A DNA stretch of 54,568 bases from Streptomyces albicerus (GTDB taxonomy: Bacteria; Actinomycetota; Actinomycetes; Streptomycetales; Streptomycetaceae). Both the position numbers and the translations under genes were made by a program. Shown here in pieces: positions 1 through 9,637 of this stretch. The notes beneath the pieces were generated by a model, which made no database searches, had not been told where the DNA came from, and saw only the letters and a list, made by a program, of their open reading frames with translations. How positions within the stretch are numbered: position 1 is the stretch's first letter; the number at the start of each line of letters is the position of its first letter. Location: NCBI RefSeq assembly GCF_008905045.1, contig NZ_VWMY01000003.1:1-54568 (forward strand), in the 5' to 3' direction.

Positions 1-11
1 CGAAACGCGGC

Positions 12-49
12 GGGGCCCGGCAGGCTGCCAGCGCAGCCTGCCGGGCCCC
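12..49. terminator. strong hairpin terminator
   Basis: A perfect 16-bp stem (12-27 pairs with 34-49) encloses a 6-nt loop. It lies about 100 nt beyond the stop codon of proX on the minus strand, so it most likely ends the betB-proVWX transcript. There is no clear U tract on either side, as is common in Streptomyces. Confidence 0.7.
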
Positions 50-128
50 TTCCGGCGGGTTCCGGGTCACTCGTGCGTGACGGTCCGGCGTCGTTTTCGG
101 AAACCGGAAACGGTGCCGCCTCGCCCTG

Positions 129-170
129 CTTGATCCAGGCGTCGACCTACTTGATCCAGGCGTCGACCTT
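129..170. repeat. 21-bp tandem duplication at the proX 3' end
   Basis: Two adjacent 21-bp copies (129-149 and 150-170) differ only at the last base. On the minus strand each copy encodes VDAWIK; the codon after the first translated copy is TAG, while the second copy continues with CAG. The proX stop codon therefore sits at the junction of the duplication. Confidence 0.85.
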
Positions 171-1118
171 GTCGCGGTTGGCCTCGACCCACTTCTTCGC
201 CGCGGCCTCGGGCGACATCTTGTCCACCGCGATGTACTTGGCGACGGTGTTCTGGTCTTCGTTCGTCCAGGTGAAGTTCTTCACCAGGTCATAGGCCGGG
301 CTGCCCGACTTGGCGAACTTCGCGCTGGCGATCTTGTCCAGCTCGTACACGGGATAGTCACAGGCGACCTTCGCCGCGTCGGCGTCACAGCCGTCCTTGT
401 ACTCGGGCAGCTTGACCTTGGCCAGCGGCACCTCGGACATGAACCACTGCGGCTCGTAGAAGTAGCCGATCACCCATTCCTTGTTCTTCTCGGCCTTCCG
501 GAAGGCCTGGATGAGCGCGGTCTCGCTGCCCGCGTACACCACCTTGAAGTCCAGATCCAGGTTCTTCACCAGCGCCTCGTCGTTGGTGACGAACGAGGGG
601 TCGCCGTCCAGGAGCTGGCCCTTGCCACCCGACTCCGAGGTCTTGAACTTGGACGCGTACTTGTCGAGGCTCTTCCAGTCGGTGATGTCGGGATGGGCCT
701 TCGCCAGCCACGGCGGCACGTACCAGCCGATGAGGCCCTTGTTGCCGGTCAGGCCCGCGTCGACGGCGGTCTTCTGATCGGTGATGTACTTCTTCTTCAG
801 GTCGTCGTGACCCCAGTTCTCGATGACGGCGTCGACCTCACCCGTCCCGAAGCCCTGCCAGGCGATCTCTTCCTTCAGATCCTTCTTGGTGACCTTGCAG
901 CCGAGGTCCTGCTCCGCGACATACGCGACGACCGCCGCGTTCGCTTCATAGCCCACCCACGGGTTGACCGCGAGATTGAAGGTGCCGCACTTGCCCGAGC
1001 TGTCCGAGCCGCCGGCGCTGTCGTCACCGACCTTCGCGCCGCCGCAGGCCGTGAGGGTGAGGCCGAGGACCGCTATTCCGGCCGCGCCGGCTCTCCACTG
1101 TCGTGCTTGCCTTGCCAT
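147..1118 (-). CDS. proX: glycine betaine/choline ABC transporter substrate-binding lipoprotein
   Basis: This is an OpuAC/ProX-type periplasmic-binding-fold protein of 323 residues that would capture betaine, choline or proline betaine outside the membrane for the importer encoded just upstream. The N-terminus has a basic stretch, a hydrophobic core and a lipobox (LTLTACGG), with Cys at about residue 25, so it should be a membrane-anchored lipoprotein. A Ser/Gly-rich linker precedes the mature domain, which begins with a conserved stretch around NPWVGYEAN. It is the last gene of the betB-proV-proW-proX operon, 12 nt after the permease gene. The C-terminus ends at a stop codon inside a 21-bp tandem duplication. 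The exact ligand cannot be read from sequence alone. Confidence 0.92.
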   Translation of the reverse strand: MARQARQWRAGAAGIAVLGLTLTACGGAKVGDDSAGGSDSSGKCGTFNLAVNPWVGYEANAAVVAYVAEQDLGCKVTKKDLKEEIAWQGFGTGEVDAVIENWGHDDLKKKYITDQKTAVDAGLTGNKGLIGWYVPPWLAKAHPDITDWKSLDKYASKFKTSESGGKGQLLDGDPSFVTNDEALVKNLDLDFKVVYAGSETALIQAFRKAEKNKEWVIGYFYEPQWFMSEVPLAKVKLPEYKDGCDADAAKVACDYPVYELDKIASAKFAKSGSPAYDLVKNFTWTNEDQNTVAKYIAVDKMSPEAAAKKWVEANRDKVDAWIK

Positions 1119-1130
1119 GGTCAGTGCTCC

Positions 1131-3152
1131 TTATGCGCTCGTACGTCGAGCCGCTGCCTGAGTGATCCGGTCGAACATGACTCCGAGCAGTACGATGGCG
1201 AGCCCCGCCGCCAGCCCCTTGCCGTACAGCTGTCCCTGCGAGAATCCGGCCACGACGTCGTAGCCGAGGGCGCCCGCTCCTACCAGGCCGCCCACAACAA
1301 CCATCGACAGCACGTAGATGAGGCCCTGGTTGGTCGCAAGCGTCAGGGCACTGCGTGACATCGGCAGTTGAACCTTGGTGATGATCTGCCAGGTGTTGCA
1401 CCCGGCAGCCGTGGCCGCCTCGACGGTGGTCTCGGGCACCGCCCGCACTCCGTCGGCGATGATCTTGATGGCGACCGGCGCCGCGTAGACGACGGCGGCG
1501 ACGATGGCCGTGAAGCGTGTCGCGCCGAACAGCGCCAGGAACGGCACGAGATAGACGAACGGCGGCATGACCTGTGCCGCGTCCAGGGTGGGCCTGAGCA
1601 GTCGGTCCACGAGCGGGCTGCGGCCCATCCACACTCCGCAGACGACACCGAGCAGCATCACCAGCACGGTGGCCACGACGGTCGACGCCAGTGTCGTCAT
1701 GCCGTCCGACCACACGCCCGTACCGACCAGCAGTCCCACGCACACGGCCGTGGTGACCCCGGCGCGCCATCCGCCGAGCACCGTGCCGAGTCCGACCAGG
1801 GCCGCGCCGACGAGCCACCACGGAGAGTCGGTCAGCAGTGTCTGGAACGGATTGAGCAGGCCGTTGGTGATGGCGTCGCGGAAGGCGTTCGTGACACCCG
1901 ACAGGTTGTCCTGCGCCCAGGTGGTGACGTTGTCCGCGGCGCGCGCGATCGTACTGCCGGTGCTGCCCTCGCCGGGGAACTCGGCCGCCCATACGTACGT
2001 GTGCGACAGGTACACCAGAACCGCCGCCGCCACTCCTCCCGCCGCCAGCAGCGGCCGCCGCCACTTGAGGAAGCGGTTCCCCGAGCTACGGGCCGCCTCC
2101 GCCCGCCCGCTCGCCGCGGTCGTGACCCGGTCCAGCACGATGGCCATGACGACGATGGCCAGACCGGCGTTGAACGCCGTGCCGACATCCAGCGACTGCA
2201 GGGCCTGGACGACGGTCTTTCCGAGACCGGGCGCGTCGATCAGGGCCGCGATGGTCACCATGGCCAGTGCGGCCATGATGGTCTGGTTGATGCCCATCAC
2301 CACGGTCCGCCTGGACATCGGCAGCAGGACCTTCAGCAGCGTCTGCCGCTGTGTCGCGCCCATCGAGTCGGCCGCTTCGACGGTGGTCTCCGGTACGGAA
2401 CGGATGGCGTGCGCGGTGATGCGGATCGCCGGCGGTGCCGCGTAGATCAGGGTGGCGATCGTGGCGGAGGCAGGACCGATGAGGAAGAACAGGGTCAGGG
2501 GTGCCAGATAGACGAAGGTCGGCATCGTCTGCATGAAGTCCAGGAAGGGCGTCATGATCCGGTTGAACCGGTCGGACAGCCCCGCCCACACACCCAGGGG
2601 AATCGCGAACAGCAGCGCCACGAAGACCGCGGACAGGGTCAGCGCCAGCGTGTCCATGCTCTCCTGCCACAGACCCTGCAGCCCGAGGAAGGTGAAGCCC
2701 GCCACGGCAAGGAGTGCGACTCGCCAGTTGCCCACCGCCCAGGAGACGTACCCGGCGATGCCGACGACGCCGAGCCAGCCGATCTGCGGCACTGACCGCC
2801 CGGCGGACGACTGGGAGATCAGATCCTGGACGAAGGTCACCAGATTGTCGATGACCAGGCGGATCTCGTTGAAGAAGTACAGGAAGAGCGGGTTGGAGTT
2901 GCGGTCCGCGCCGATCGAGTCGTTGACGTCGTTGAACCAGCGATGCAGATCGGTGAGGTCCGCCGCCGCCAGTGTCAGGGTGTGCTTTCCGCGCAGCACG
3001 GCGAAGAGCACCAGCCAGGCGACCAGGATCGCGGCCAGCATCATGCGACGGCTGATCCTGCGGGCGCCCGCGACGGGCGCGCTTCCCTCCGGCTTATCGA
3101 CTTTGTCCGCCTTGTCGGCGTTCTCAGGCTTCTCTACGGCGACGGTCATCAC
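1131..3152 (-). CDS. proW: double-length osmoprotectant ABC transporter permease
   Basis: This 673-residue inner-membrane permease carries two consecutive ProW/OpuAB-type permease domains in one chain, at about residues 160-340 and 460-670. Each has the EAA-loop region, with [15 protein letters not shown] in the first and [15 protein letters not shown] in the second, and each has a closely similar transmembrane pattern (FVYLAPL and FVYLVPF). Most family members are single-domain proteins of about 280-350 residues that dimerise, so this one probably supplies both halves of the pore. Its ATG overlaps the proV stop by 4 nt (3149-3152), indicating translational coupling. It belongs to the operon with proV and proX and is probably induced with betB. 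Confidence 0.9.
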   Translation of the reverse strand: MMTVAVEKPENADKADKVDKPEGSAPVAGARRISRRMMLAAILVAWLVLFAVLRGKHTLTLAAADLTDLHRWFNDVNDSIGADRNSNPLFLYFFNEIRLVIDNLVTFVQDLISQSSAGRSVPQIGWLGVVGIAGYVSWAVGNWRVALLAVAGFTFLGLQGLWQESMDTLALTLSAVFVALLFAIPLGVWAGLSDRFNRIMTPFLDFMQTMPTFVYLAPLTLFFLIGPASATIATLIYAAPPAIRITAHAIRSVPETTVEAADSMGATQRQTLLKVLLPMSRRTVVMGINQTIMAALAMVTIAALIDAPGLGKTVVQALQSLDVGTAFNAGLAIVVMAIVLDRVTTAASGRAEAARSSGNRFLKWRRPLLAAGGVAAAVLVYLSHTYVWAAEFPGEGSTGSTIARAADNVTTWAQDNLSGVTNAFRDAITNGLLNPFQTLLTDSPWWLVGAALVGLGTVLGGWRAGVTTAVCVGLLVGTGVWSDGMTTLASTVVATVLVMLLGVVCGVWMGRSPLVDRLLRPTLDAAQVMPPFVYLVPFLALFGATRFTAIVAAVVYAAPVAIKIIADGVRAVPETTVEAATAAGCNTWQIITKVQLPMSRSALTLATNQGLIYVLSMVVVGGLVGAGALGYDVVAGFSQGQLYGKGLAAGLAIVLLGVMFDRITQAAARRTSA

Positions 3153-4237
3153 ATGTCGCCTTCCTGCCCGGCGACCACCGCGAGGATCTCCTCATCGCCG
3201 ACGATGCCGAGCAGCTTGCCGTTCTCGACGACCTTGACGGGCTTCTCGGCCGCCAGCACCGCCCGGGTGGCTTCCCGCACCACGACGTCCGGGCCCAGCT
3301 CCGGGCCGTCCAGGGCGTCGTCCGGCTCCACCGGACGCATGATCCACCGCAGGGTCAGCACCTGGCCGCGCGGTACGTCCCTGACGAAGTCGCGTACGTA
3401 GTCGTCGGCGGGGGCGCCGACCAGTTCGTCGCCGGTACCGCACTGGACCATCTTGCCGTCGCGCATGATGAGGATGCGGTCGCCCAGTTTGAGCGCCTCG
3501 GAGAGGTCGTGGGTGATGAACACCATGGTCTTGCCGACCTCGTGGTGCAGGCGGATGACCTCGTTCTGCATGTCACGGCGGATCAGCGGGTCGAGCGCGG
3601 AGAACGGTTCGTCGAACAGGAGCACGTCCGGGTCGCCGGCCAGCGCCCGGGCGAGGCCCACGCGCTGCTGCATACCGCCGGAGAGCTGGTCGGGGTAGGA
3701 GTTCTCGTACCCGGAGAGGCCGACGAGCTCGACGACCTCCAGAGCCCGCTTGGTGCGCTCCGCCTTGCCCATGCCGCGGATCTCCAGGCCGAAGGACACG
3801 TTGTCGACGACCCGGCGGTGGGGCAGCAGCCCGAAGTGCTGGAAGACCATGGAGAACTTGCTGCGCCGCAGTTCGCGCAGGCGCTTGTGGTCCGCGTCGC
3901 GGATGTCCTCGCCCTCGAAGACGATCTCACCCGCGGTGGGTTCGATCAGCCGGGTCAGACATCGCACCAGGGTGGACTTGCCGGAACCGGACAGGCCCAT
4001 GACGACGAAGACCTCGCCGGGTGAGACCTCGAAGTTCACATCGCGTACGGCGGCGGTGCATCCGGTGCGGTCCATCAGCTCACGGCGGGTGAGCCCGCAC
4101 AGCTCCTCGGAGTCCGGTACCTGGTCCGCCTTCGGCCCGAACACCTTCCACAGGTTGCGCACGGATATGACCGGGGTGGGGGCCTGGTCCTGGGGCGTGC
4201 CGCGCCGCTGCGGCACCTCAGTCGTTGCTGGGGTCAC
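3149..4237 (-). CDS. proV: glycine betaine ABC transporter ATP-binding protein
   Basis: This is the ATPase subunit of the betaine/proline-betaine importer. Walker A (GLSGSGKST) is at about residues 81-89, followed by the signature LSGGMQQR and Walker B with LLFDEP. A C-terminal extension of about 100 residues in the position of the ProV/OpuAA CBS region looks short and degenerate. I chose the GTG at 4237 because an AGAGG ribosome site lies just upstream and it begins 20 nt after the betB stop. A longer reading from 4423 would overlap betB by more than 160 nt. The protein is then 362 residues, normal for the family. Confidence 0.92.
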   Translation of the reverse strand: MTPATTEVPQRRGTPQDQAPTPVISVRNLWKVFGPKADQVPDSEELCGLTRRELMDRTGCTAAVRDVNFEVSPGEVFVVMGLSGSGKSTLVRCLTRLIEPTAGEIVFEGEDIRDADHKRLRELRRSKFSMVFQHFGLLPHRRVVDNVSFGLEIRGMGKAERTKRALEVVELVGLSGYENSYPDQLSGGMQQRVGLARALAGDPDVLLFDEPFSALDPLIRRDMQNEVIRLHHEVGKTMVFITHDLSEALKLGDRILIMRDGKMVQCGTGDELVGAPADDYVRDFVRDVPRGQVLTLRWIMRPVEPDDALDGPELGPDVVVREATRAVLAAEKPVKVVENGKLLGIVGDEEILAVVAGQEGDM

Positions 4238-4257
4238 GATCGGCCTCTTTTCGGCGT

Positions 4258-5727
4258 TCAGCCGCGGAACCAGCGCTGCGGCCTGGGTTGGATGTTCTGC
4301 CAGATGTGTTTGGGCTCTCGGTACTCGTCCAGGCCTGTCGGTCCCAGCTCCCGGCCCACGCCGGACTGCCCGAAGCCACCCCATTCCGCCTGCGGCACAT
4401 AGGGATGGTAGTCGTTGATCCACACCGTGCCGTGCCGCAGCCTACGGGCGACCCGCTGGGCCTTCCCCGCATCCTGCGTCCAGACGGCTCCGGCAAGTCC
4501 GTACTCGGTGTCGTTGGCGATGCGTACGGCGTCGTCCTCGTCGTGGAAACGCTCCACGGTCAGCACGGGGCCGAATGACTCCTCGTGCACGACACGCATG
4601 TCCTGCCGGCACTCGTCGAGCACGGTGGGCGGGTAGTAGTGGCCGTTCGCCAGGGCAGGGTCACCGGGGCGGAGGCCACCGCAGCGCAGTACGGCGCCTT
4701 CGGCGAGGCCCGCCGCCACATACGCCTCGACCTTCTCCAGGTGCTGCGCGGAGATCAGCGCTCCGGTCTCGGCCTCGGGATCGAAGGGCCCGCCGAGGCG
4801 GATCTGCCGGGCGCGGCGGACGACCTCGTCGACGAAGGCGTCATGGAGGGAGTCCTCGACGATCAGGCGGGCGCCGGCCGAGCAGACCTGCCCGGAGTGC
4901 AGGAACACGGCCGTGAGCGCGAAGTCCACGGCCGTGTCGAAGTCGGTGTCCGCGAAGACGACGTTCGGGTTCTTGCCGCCGAGTTCCAGCGCCACCTTCT
5001 TCACGGTCGAGGCGGCCGTGGCCATGATGCGCCGGCCGGTCTCCAGGCCCCCGGTGAAGGAGACCATGTCGACGGCAGGGTCTTCGGAGAGCGGTGCGCC
5101 CACCTCGGGCCCGGCGCCCAGGACGAGATTGGCGGCACCGGCCGGGAGCCCGGCCTCCTGAAGTGCCCTCATCAGCAGGATCGAGGTGGAGGGGGTGAGT
5201 TCACTGGGCTTCAGGACGATCGTGTTGCCCGCGAGCAGGGCGGGCGCGACCTTCCACGACGCCTGGAGCAGCGGATAGTTCCAGGGGGTGATCAGCCCGC
5301 ACACGCCGACCGGTTCGTACACGACGCGGCTGACGGCGTCGTCGCGGCCGGTGTCGATCACCCGGCCGGCATCGGTGCCCCCGATCCCGCCGTAGTGGCG
5401 GAAGCAGGAGACGACATCGGCGATGTCGTACTCGCTCTCCACCAGCCGCTTGCCGGTGTCCAGCGATTCGGCGCGGGCGAACTCCTTGGCGTCGCGCTCG
5501 ATGAGCTCGGCGGTGCGCAGCAGCAGCGCACCGCGCTCCCGCTCGGGGGTGCGCGGCCAGGGTCCTTCGTCGAAGGCCCGGCGGGCCGCGGCGATGGCCG
5601 CTTCGGTGTCGGCACGCGTCCCTTCGGACACCGTCGCGGCGAGCGTGCCATCAGCGGGACAGCGGATTTCCCGGTGACCGCCGGCCACCGGTTCCCGCCA
5701 TTGTCCGTCCACATACAGGTCTGCCAC
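4258..5727 (-). CDS. betB: betaine aldehyde dehydrogenase
   Basis: This NAD(P)-dependent aldehyde dehydrogenase would oxidise betaine aldehyde to glycine betaine, the second step of choline oxidation. With the GTG at 5727, which has a purine-rich ribosome site upstream, it has 489 residues, typical for the family. Visible motifs are TPWNYP, the catalytic Glu in LELGGKNP (about residue 248) and the nucleophile Cys in SGQVCSAG (about residue 282). The role is inferred from the family together with betA and the betaine importer next door; on its own the sequence could be another ALDH such as an aminoaldehyde dehydrogenase. It heads the operon with proV, proW and proX, and a 36-bp operator-like repeat lies 25 nt upstream. 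Confidence 0.88.
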   Translation of the reverse strand: MADLYVDGQWREPVAGGHREIRCPADGTLAATVSEGTRADTEAAIAAARRAFDEGPWPRTPERERGALLLRTAELIERDAKEFARAESLDTGKRLVESEYDIADVVSCFRHYGGIGGTDAGRVIDTGRDDAVSRVVYEPVGVCGLITPWNYPLLQASWKVAPALLAGNTIVLKPSELTPSTSILLMRALQEAGLPAGAANLVLGAGPEVGAPLSEDPAVDMVSFTGGLETGRRIMATAASTVKKVALELGGKNPNVVFADTDFDTAVDFALTAVFLHSGQVCSAGARLIVEDSLHDAFVDEVVRRARQIRLGGPFDPEAETGALISAQHLEKVEAYVAAGLAEGAVLRCGGLRPGDPALANGHYYPPTVLDECRQDMRVVHEESFGPVLTVERFHDEDDAVRIANDTEYGLAGAVWTQDAGKAQRVARRLRHGTVWINDYHPYVPQAEWGGFGQSGVGRELGPTGLDEYREPKHIWQNIQPRPQRWFRG

Positions 5728-5752
5728 GCGGGGAGCCCTTCGAGGGAATTTC

Positions 5753-5788
5753 GTTGCGCATTGTGCATCGAATTGCTTGTGGTGGAAC
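5753..5788. promoter_or_regulatory. 36-bp inverted-repeat operator candidate upstream of betB
   Basis: On the plus strand the element starts GTTGCGCA and ends GTGGAAC, 36 bp end to end. The left arm is perfect and the right arm has two mismatches relative to ACGCAAC. Elements of exactly the same length lie upstream of four other units in this locus. It is probably the site of the IclR regulator encoded at 8.8 kb. Confidence 0.55.
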
Positions 5789-6000
5789 ACTCTGGAGAAC
5801 GTGTGGACCCACGTCAAGAGGTTGACGGTGACGGTTTCACCAAGCGGACGGTCACGCTACCCCGAGCCGTTTCTCCACGGTCACTTCGGCGTTTCCGATC
5901 CAGTAGCCGACATGAGTCGCGCCCCTACCAGCAGACACTCGCTCACTTCAGGAAGCCGGTCGCGATCGAGCGGGGCGGGGGTTCAGGTGCTCCCGCGGTG
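5789..6000. other. non-coding stretch upstream of the betB operator
   Basis: Between the betB operator and the terminator of the MTHFR-like gene there is no open frame with coding character. It presumably holds the upstream part of the betB promoter; I see no further clear repeat or hairpin. Confidence 0.4.
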
Positions 6001-6044
6001 AAAAGGGGCGCCGGGCGGAGCCTGAGGCCGGCTCCGCCCGGCGC
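6001..6044 (-). terminator. rho-independent terminator of the betA-MTHFR operon
   Basis: A perfect 15-bp GC stem (6008-6022 with 6030-6044) has a 7-nt loop. On the minus strand it is followed by CCCTTTT, a short U tract. It lies 56 nt beyond the stop of the MTHFR-like gene. Confidence 0.88.
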
Positions 6045-6099
6045 TGTATACGACCTGTGGCGGTGAGAGCACCCGGCCCCGGTCATTGCCGAGATGGGC

Positions 6100-6936
6100 T
6101 CAGCTGCCCAGCCGGTCGAGCAGGGCGCAGCGCCACCGCTCGGTCTCGGCGATCTGGTTGAAGGTGAAGAGGTGCAGGCCGGCCACTCCCGCCGAGGGCG
6201 CGGTGAGCGCCTCGGCACTGCGTGCGAGCAGCCGCTCGGGCGAGTAGCCGCCAGGTGCCGCGAAGCGCAGGAACCAGGAGGCGTGCTTGGTCAGGAAGCG
6301 GGTCGACTCCCCCACGCCGATCTTCGCCGCCATGGACAGCAGCTTCGCCCGCTGTACCGGCCCCGCGACGCCCACATGGACGGGCAGGGTGACCTCGCGG
6401 CGGCGAATCCGGCCGATCCAGTCACCCAGTACGCGCGGGTCGAAGCAGAGGTTGCTGGCGATGTACGTGGCGTGCACCTGCTTGTCCCACATCGCCTGGA
6501 TGGTGAGGTCGTCGTGGATGAGCGGGTGGCTCTCTGGGTAACCGGTGATGCCGACATGGGCGAAGGGGCTGCCCAGCTCGCTCAGCCTGCGCAGCACCGG
6601 TAGTGCCCCGTCGTAGGCCCCGGCCGGCGGGTCGGCGTCGCCCGCAGGGACGAAGAGGTCGTCGATGCCTGTCTCGCGGAGCCGGTCGACGACGTCCTTC
6701 AGGTGCGCGTCGTCCCGCAGCAGCCTCGCGGGCACGTGCGGGACGACGCGGTAGCCGCGCGTGGCGAGCCTGGTGGCGAGGTCGAGCGTCGGTTCCAGGC
6801 CCTTGACCGGCGACGCCGTCACGGTGACCACGACATCGTGCGGAACGTGGGCGAGAACCTTGTCCTCCGTCGCCTTCGCGGGGAGCACCTCGTAGCGGAC
6901 GCTCGACAGCAGCGCCCGGATGTCTTCGCCGCCCAA
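6100..6936 (-). CDS. methylenetetrahydrofolate reductase-like protein
   Basis: This 278-residue protein of the MetF/MTHFR TIM-barrel family would act on 5,10-methylene- or 5-methyl-THF with a flavin. Family features seen are the early VTVTASPVKG strand, GITGYPESHP, the QAMWDKQVHATYIASNLCFD segment split by a helix, and LPVHVGVAGPV. It starts with TTG 3 nt after the betA stop, so the two genes are almost certainly cotranscribed and probably coupled. No good ribosome site is visible. In this setting it more likely handles methyl or methylene groups released during betaine breakdown than serves methionine synthesis, but that is inference from location. It is shorter than many MetF proteins by about 15-20 residues. 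Confidence 0.82.
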   Translation of the reverse strand: MGGEDIRALLSSVRYEVLPAKATEDKVLAHVPHDVVVTVTASPVKGLEPTLDLATRLATRGYRVVPHVPARLLRDDAHLKDVVDRLRETGIDDLFVPAGDADPPAGAYDGALPVLRRLSELGSPFAHVGITGYPESHPLIHDDLTIQAMWDKQVHATYIASNLCFDPRVLGDWIGRIRRREVTLPVHVGVAGPVQRAKLLSMAAKIGVGESTRFLTKHASWFLRFAAPGGYSPERLLARSAEALTAPSAGVAGLHLFTFNQIAETERWRCALLDRLGS

Positions 6937-6939
6937 GGC

Positions 6940-8610
6940 CTACCCGGCCTGCTTCTCGGCGTCGCGGTACCGGTAGTACGCGGCCTCGGAGGGCGGCAGC
7001 GGCTCCTTGCCGAGGATGAGGTCGGCCGCCTTCTCGGCGATCATCATCACCGGTGCGTAGATGTTGCCGTTGGTGACATAGGGCATCACCGAGGCGTCGA
7101 CGACGCGCAGCCCCTCCACCCCGTGCACGCGCATGCTCGAGGGGTCGACGACGGACATCTCGTCGGTGCCCATCTTGCAGGTGCAGGACGGGTGCAGGGC
7201 CGTCTCCCCTTCCTTGGCGACCCAGGCGAGGATCTCCTCGTCGGACTCCACGGCCGGGCCGGGCGAGACCTCCCCGTCGTTGTACGGGGCGAGGGCGGGC
7301 TGGTTGAGGAGCTTGCGCGCGACCCGGACGGACTCGACCCACTCGCGGCGGTCCTGTTCGGTGGACAGGTAGTTGAACCGCAGCGCCGGGTGCTCGTCGG
7401 GGTTCTTGCTCTTGATCTTCACCGAGCCGATGGCGTCGGAGTACATGGGCCCGACGTGCACCTGGTAGCCGTGCCCGCCGGAGGGCGAGGAGCCGTCGTA
7501 GCGGACCGCGATGGGCAGGAAGTGGAACATCAGGTTGGGGTAGTCCACGTCCTCGTTGCTGCGGGCGAAGCCGCCGGCCTCGAAGTGGTTGGTGGCCGCC
7601 GGACCCGTGCGGAAGAGCCACTGCAGGCCGATGAAGGGAGCACGCCACTTCGCCATGTACGGCTGCATGGAGACGGGTTGCTTGCAGGCGTACTGGATGT
7701 ACACCTCCAGGTGGTCCTGCATATTCTCGCCGACGCCCGGGAGGTCGTGGACGACGTCGATGCCGAGCGCGCCCAGTTCCGCGGCGTTGCCGACGCCGGA
7801 AAGCTGCAGCAGTTGAGGGGAGTTGATCGCGCCGCCGCAGAGGATGACCTCGCGGGCGCGCACCTGCTGGGGCTTGCCGCGGCCGCGCCGGTACTCGACA
7901 CCGACGGCACGCTTGCCCTCGAACAGGACACGGGTGACCAGGGCGCGGGTCGTGACCGTCAGGTTGGGCCGCTTCTTTACCGGCTTGAGGTACGCCTTCG
8001 AGGCCGACAGGCGGCGTCCGCGGTGAACGTTGCGGTCGAAGGGGGCGAAGCCCTCCTGCTGGTAGCCGTTGACGTCGTCGGTGCGGGGGTAGCCCGCCTC
8101 CTGGACGGCCTCGAGGAAAGCGGTGAACAGCGGGTTGGTGGCCGGGCCGCGCTCCAGGACGAGGGGGCCGTCGTGGCCGCGGAACTCGTCGTCCGGGTCG
8201 GCCGCGAGACAGTTCTCCATCCGCTTGAAGTACGGCAGGCAGTGCGCGTAGTCCCAGGTCTCCATGCCGGCATCGGCGGCCCAGCGCTCGTAGTCCATGG
8301 GGTTGCCGCGCTGGAAGATCATGCCGTTGATGCTGCTGGAACCGCCCAGCACCTTGCCGCGCGCGTGGTAGACGCGCCGGCCGCCCATGTGGGGCTCGGG
8401 CTCGGACTCGTACTTCCAGTCGTAGAACCGGCTGCCGATCGGGTAGGTCAGCGCCGCGGGCATGTGGATGAAGACATCCCACGGGTAGTCGGACCGGCCG
8501 GCCTCCAGCACCAGTACCTTGTTGCCCGGGTCGGTGGAGAGCCGGTTCGCCAGTGCGCTGCCGGCGGATCCACCGCCGACGATGACGAAGTCGTACTGCA
8601 GAGGAGCCAT
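6940..8610 (-). CDS. betA: choline dehydrogenase (GMC oxidoreductase)
   Basis: This FAD enzyme of the glucose-methanol-choline family would oxidise choline to betaine aldehyde. The dinucleotide-binding motif VGGGSAGS is at about residues 11-18. GMC signatures follow ([13 protein letters not shown] and [15 protein letters not shown]). The C-terminal catalytic region carries HPSCTCKMG and [20 protein letters not shown] chose the ATG at 8610, which has a GAGG ribosome site 6 nt before it; it gives 556 residues, normal for BetA, and the glycine motif falls where expected. It is transcribed with the MTHFR-like gene and divergently from the IclR regulator. Other alcohols cannot be excluded, but the adjacent betB and betaine transporters favour choline. 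Confidence 0.9.
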   Translation of the reverse strand: MAPLQYDFVIVGGGSAGSALANRLSTDPGNKVLVLEAGRSDYPWDVFIHMPAALTYPIGSRFYDWKYESEPEPHMGGRRVYHARGKVLGGSSSINGMIFQRGNPMDYERWAADAGMETWDYAHCLPYFKRMENCLAADPDDEFRGHDGPLVLERGPATNPLFTAFLEAVQEAGYPRTDDVNGYQQEGFAPFDRNVHRGRRLSASKAYLKPVKKRPNLTVTTRALVTRVLFEGKRAVGVEYRRGRGKPQQVRAREVILCGGAINSPQLLQLSGVGNAAELGALGIDVVHDLPGVGENMQDHLEVYIQYACKQPVSMQPYMAKWRAPFIGLQWLFRTGPAATNHFEAGGFARSNEDVDYPNLMFHFLPIAVRYDGSSPSGGHGYQVHVGPMYSDAIGSVKIKSKNPDEHPALRFNYLSTEQDRREWVESVRVARKLLNQPALAPYNDGEVSPGPAVESDEEILAWVAKEGETALHPSCTCKMGTDEMSVVDPSSMRVHGVEGLRVVDASVMPYVTNGNIYAPVMMIAEKAADLILGKEPLPPSEAAYYRYRDAEKQAG

Positions 8611-8659
8611 GGTGCCTCGTCTCGCTCGCGCCGTAGGTATGCGGGGCATGCTAGTACGG

Positions 8660-8695
8660 GTATCGCCATACGCACCAGGTTGCGAAGCACGCAAC
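8660..8695. promoter_or_regulatory. operator candidate between betA and the IclR gene
   Basis: The right end carries a compact palindrome GTTGCG-AAGCA-CGCAAC (8679-8695). A 36-bp frame ending at the same base has a poorer left arm (GTATCG). The site lies between the divergent betA and iclR starts and could control both. It uses the same half-site as the elements upstream of betB, the ferredoxins, the formaldehyde dehydrogenase and the BCCT gene. Confidence 0.55.
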
Positions 8696-8758
8696 TTGTA
8701 GACTGTGTTACAGGTAAGCTTTTGCTTCGGTTTTGTTTACTGCGAGTATAGTTTTGCT

Positions 8759-9556
8759 GTGAGCAACTACAATTCACATAACGAAACGACAGGTCCGCAG
8801 GCCGGCGGGGTGCAGTCAGTCGACCGCGCCATCAGCGTGCTGGAAATCCTGGCCAAGCGCGGCGAGGCCGGCGTCAGCGAGGTGGCCGCCGAGATCGATG
8901 TACACAAGTCCACCGCCTTCCGGCTGCTCGGCGCCTTGGAGGCGCGCGGCCTGGTGGAACAGGCGGGCGAGCGCGGCAAGTACCGCCTCGGTTTCGGCAT
9001 CGTACGTCTCGCCGGCGCGGTCACCGGACGCATCGACATCACCCAGCAGGGGCGCCCGGTCTGCGAGCGCCTCGCCGAGGAGATCGGCGAGACCGTCAAC
9101 ATTGCTGTGATGCAGGAGAAGTACGCGGTGAACCTCTACCAGGTGCGCGGGCAGGGGGCCGTCACCGCGCACAACTGGGTTGGCCATCTGACCCCGTTGC
9201 ACGCCACCTCCAGTGGCAAGATCCTGCTCGCCCACATGCCCGCCCACAAGCGTGCCGAGCTGCTGTCCGAGGCCGGCCTGAAGAAGGTGACCCCCCACAC
9301 ACTGACCTCGAAGACGAAGCTCGAGAAGAATCTCGCCGAGGCTCGGGAGCGCGGCTACTCCTGGACCATGGAGGAGCTGGAGGTGGGCCTCCACGCCATC
9401 GCCGCGCCGGTCCGCGACCGGGACGGAGAGGTCATCGCGTCGGTCAGCGCCTCCGGACCCGCGTACCGGCTCACCGAAGAGCGCCTGCACGAGCTTGCCC
9501 CTGTGCTGATCGAGGGCGCGGAGGAGATCAGCCACCGGATGGGCTACCTGGGCTGA
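8759..9556 (+). CDS. IclR-family transcriptional regulator
   Basis: A winged-helix domain at about residues 18-80 (QSVDRAISVLEILAKRGEAG; HKSTAFRLLGALEARGLVE) is followed by an IclR effector-binding GAF-like domain (HATSSGKILLAHM; GYSWTMEELEVGLHAIAAPV). It has 265 residues from the GTG at 8759. That start is chosen by fit to the family, since no strong ribosome site is visible and an upstream TTG-type start at 8705 is possible. It is divergent from betA and sits in the middle of the choline/betaine locus. The recurring GTTGCG/CGCAAC inverted repeats upstream of the locus genes, including one in its own promoter, make it the obvious local regulator. Whether it represses or activates cannot be read here. 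Confidence 0.93.
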   Translation: MSNYNSHNETTGPQAGGVQSVDRAISVLEILAKRGEAGVSEVAAEIDVHKSTAFRLLGALEARGLVEQAGERGKYRLGFGIVRLAGAVTGRIDITQQGRPVCERLAEEIGETVNIAVMQEKYAVNLYQVRGQGAVTAHNWVGHLTPLHATSSGKILLAHMPAHKRAELLSEAGLKKVTPHTLTSKTKLEKNLAEARERGYSWTMEELEVGLHAIAAPVRDRDGEVIASVSASGPAYRLTEERLHELAPVLIEGAEEISHRMGYLG

Positions 9557-9637
9557 GCGACCGTGCGCCGCTGTCGACGACCGCGTCGGCCACGTCGGCC
9601 ACGTCCGCCGCCGGGCATCGCCCGTCGAGAGCCGCGG

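Noticed and set aside
693..1358. Long plus-strand open frame over the proX 5' end
   Set aside because: It is antisense to proX/proW, rich in Arg, Gly and Ala, and has no ribosome site or domain; it is a by-product of high GC.
1368..2795. 475-residue plus-strand frame opposite proW
   Set aside because: Its composition (runs of His, Arg, Gln, Gly) is typical of an antisense shadow, and proW on the other strand has clear membrane segments and EAA loops.
4238..4423. Longer N-terminus for proV
   Set aside because: It would overlap betB by over 160 nt and adds unconserved Arg/Pro-rich sequence; the GTG at 4237 has a good ribosome site.
6422..8482. 686-residue minus-strand frame through betA and the MTHFR gene
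   Set aside because: It lies in a different frame of the same strand, is Arg/Pro-rich and lacks any domain; both real genes have full motif sets.
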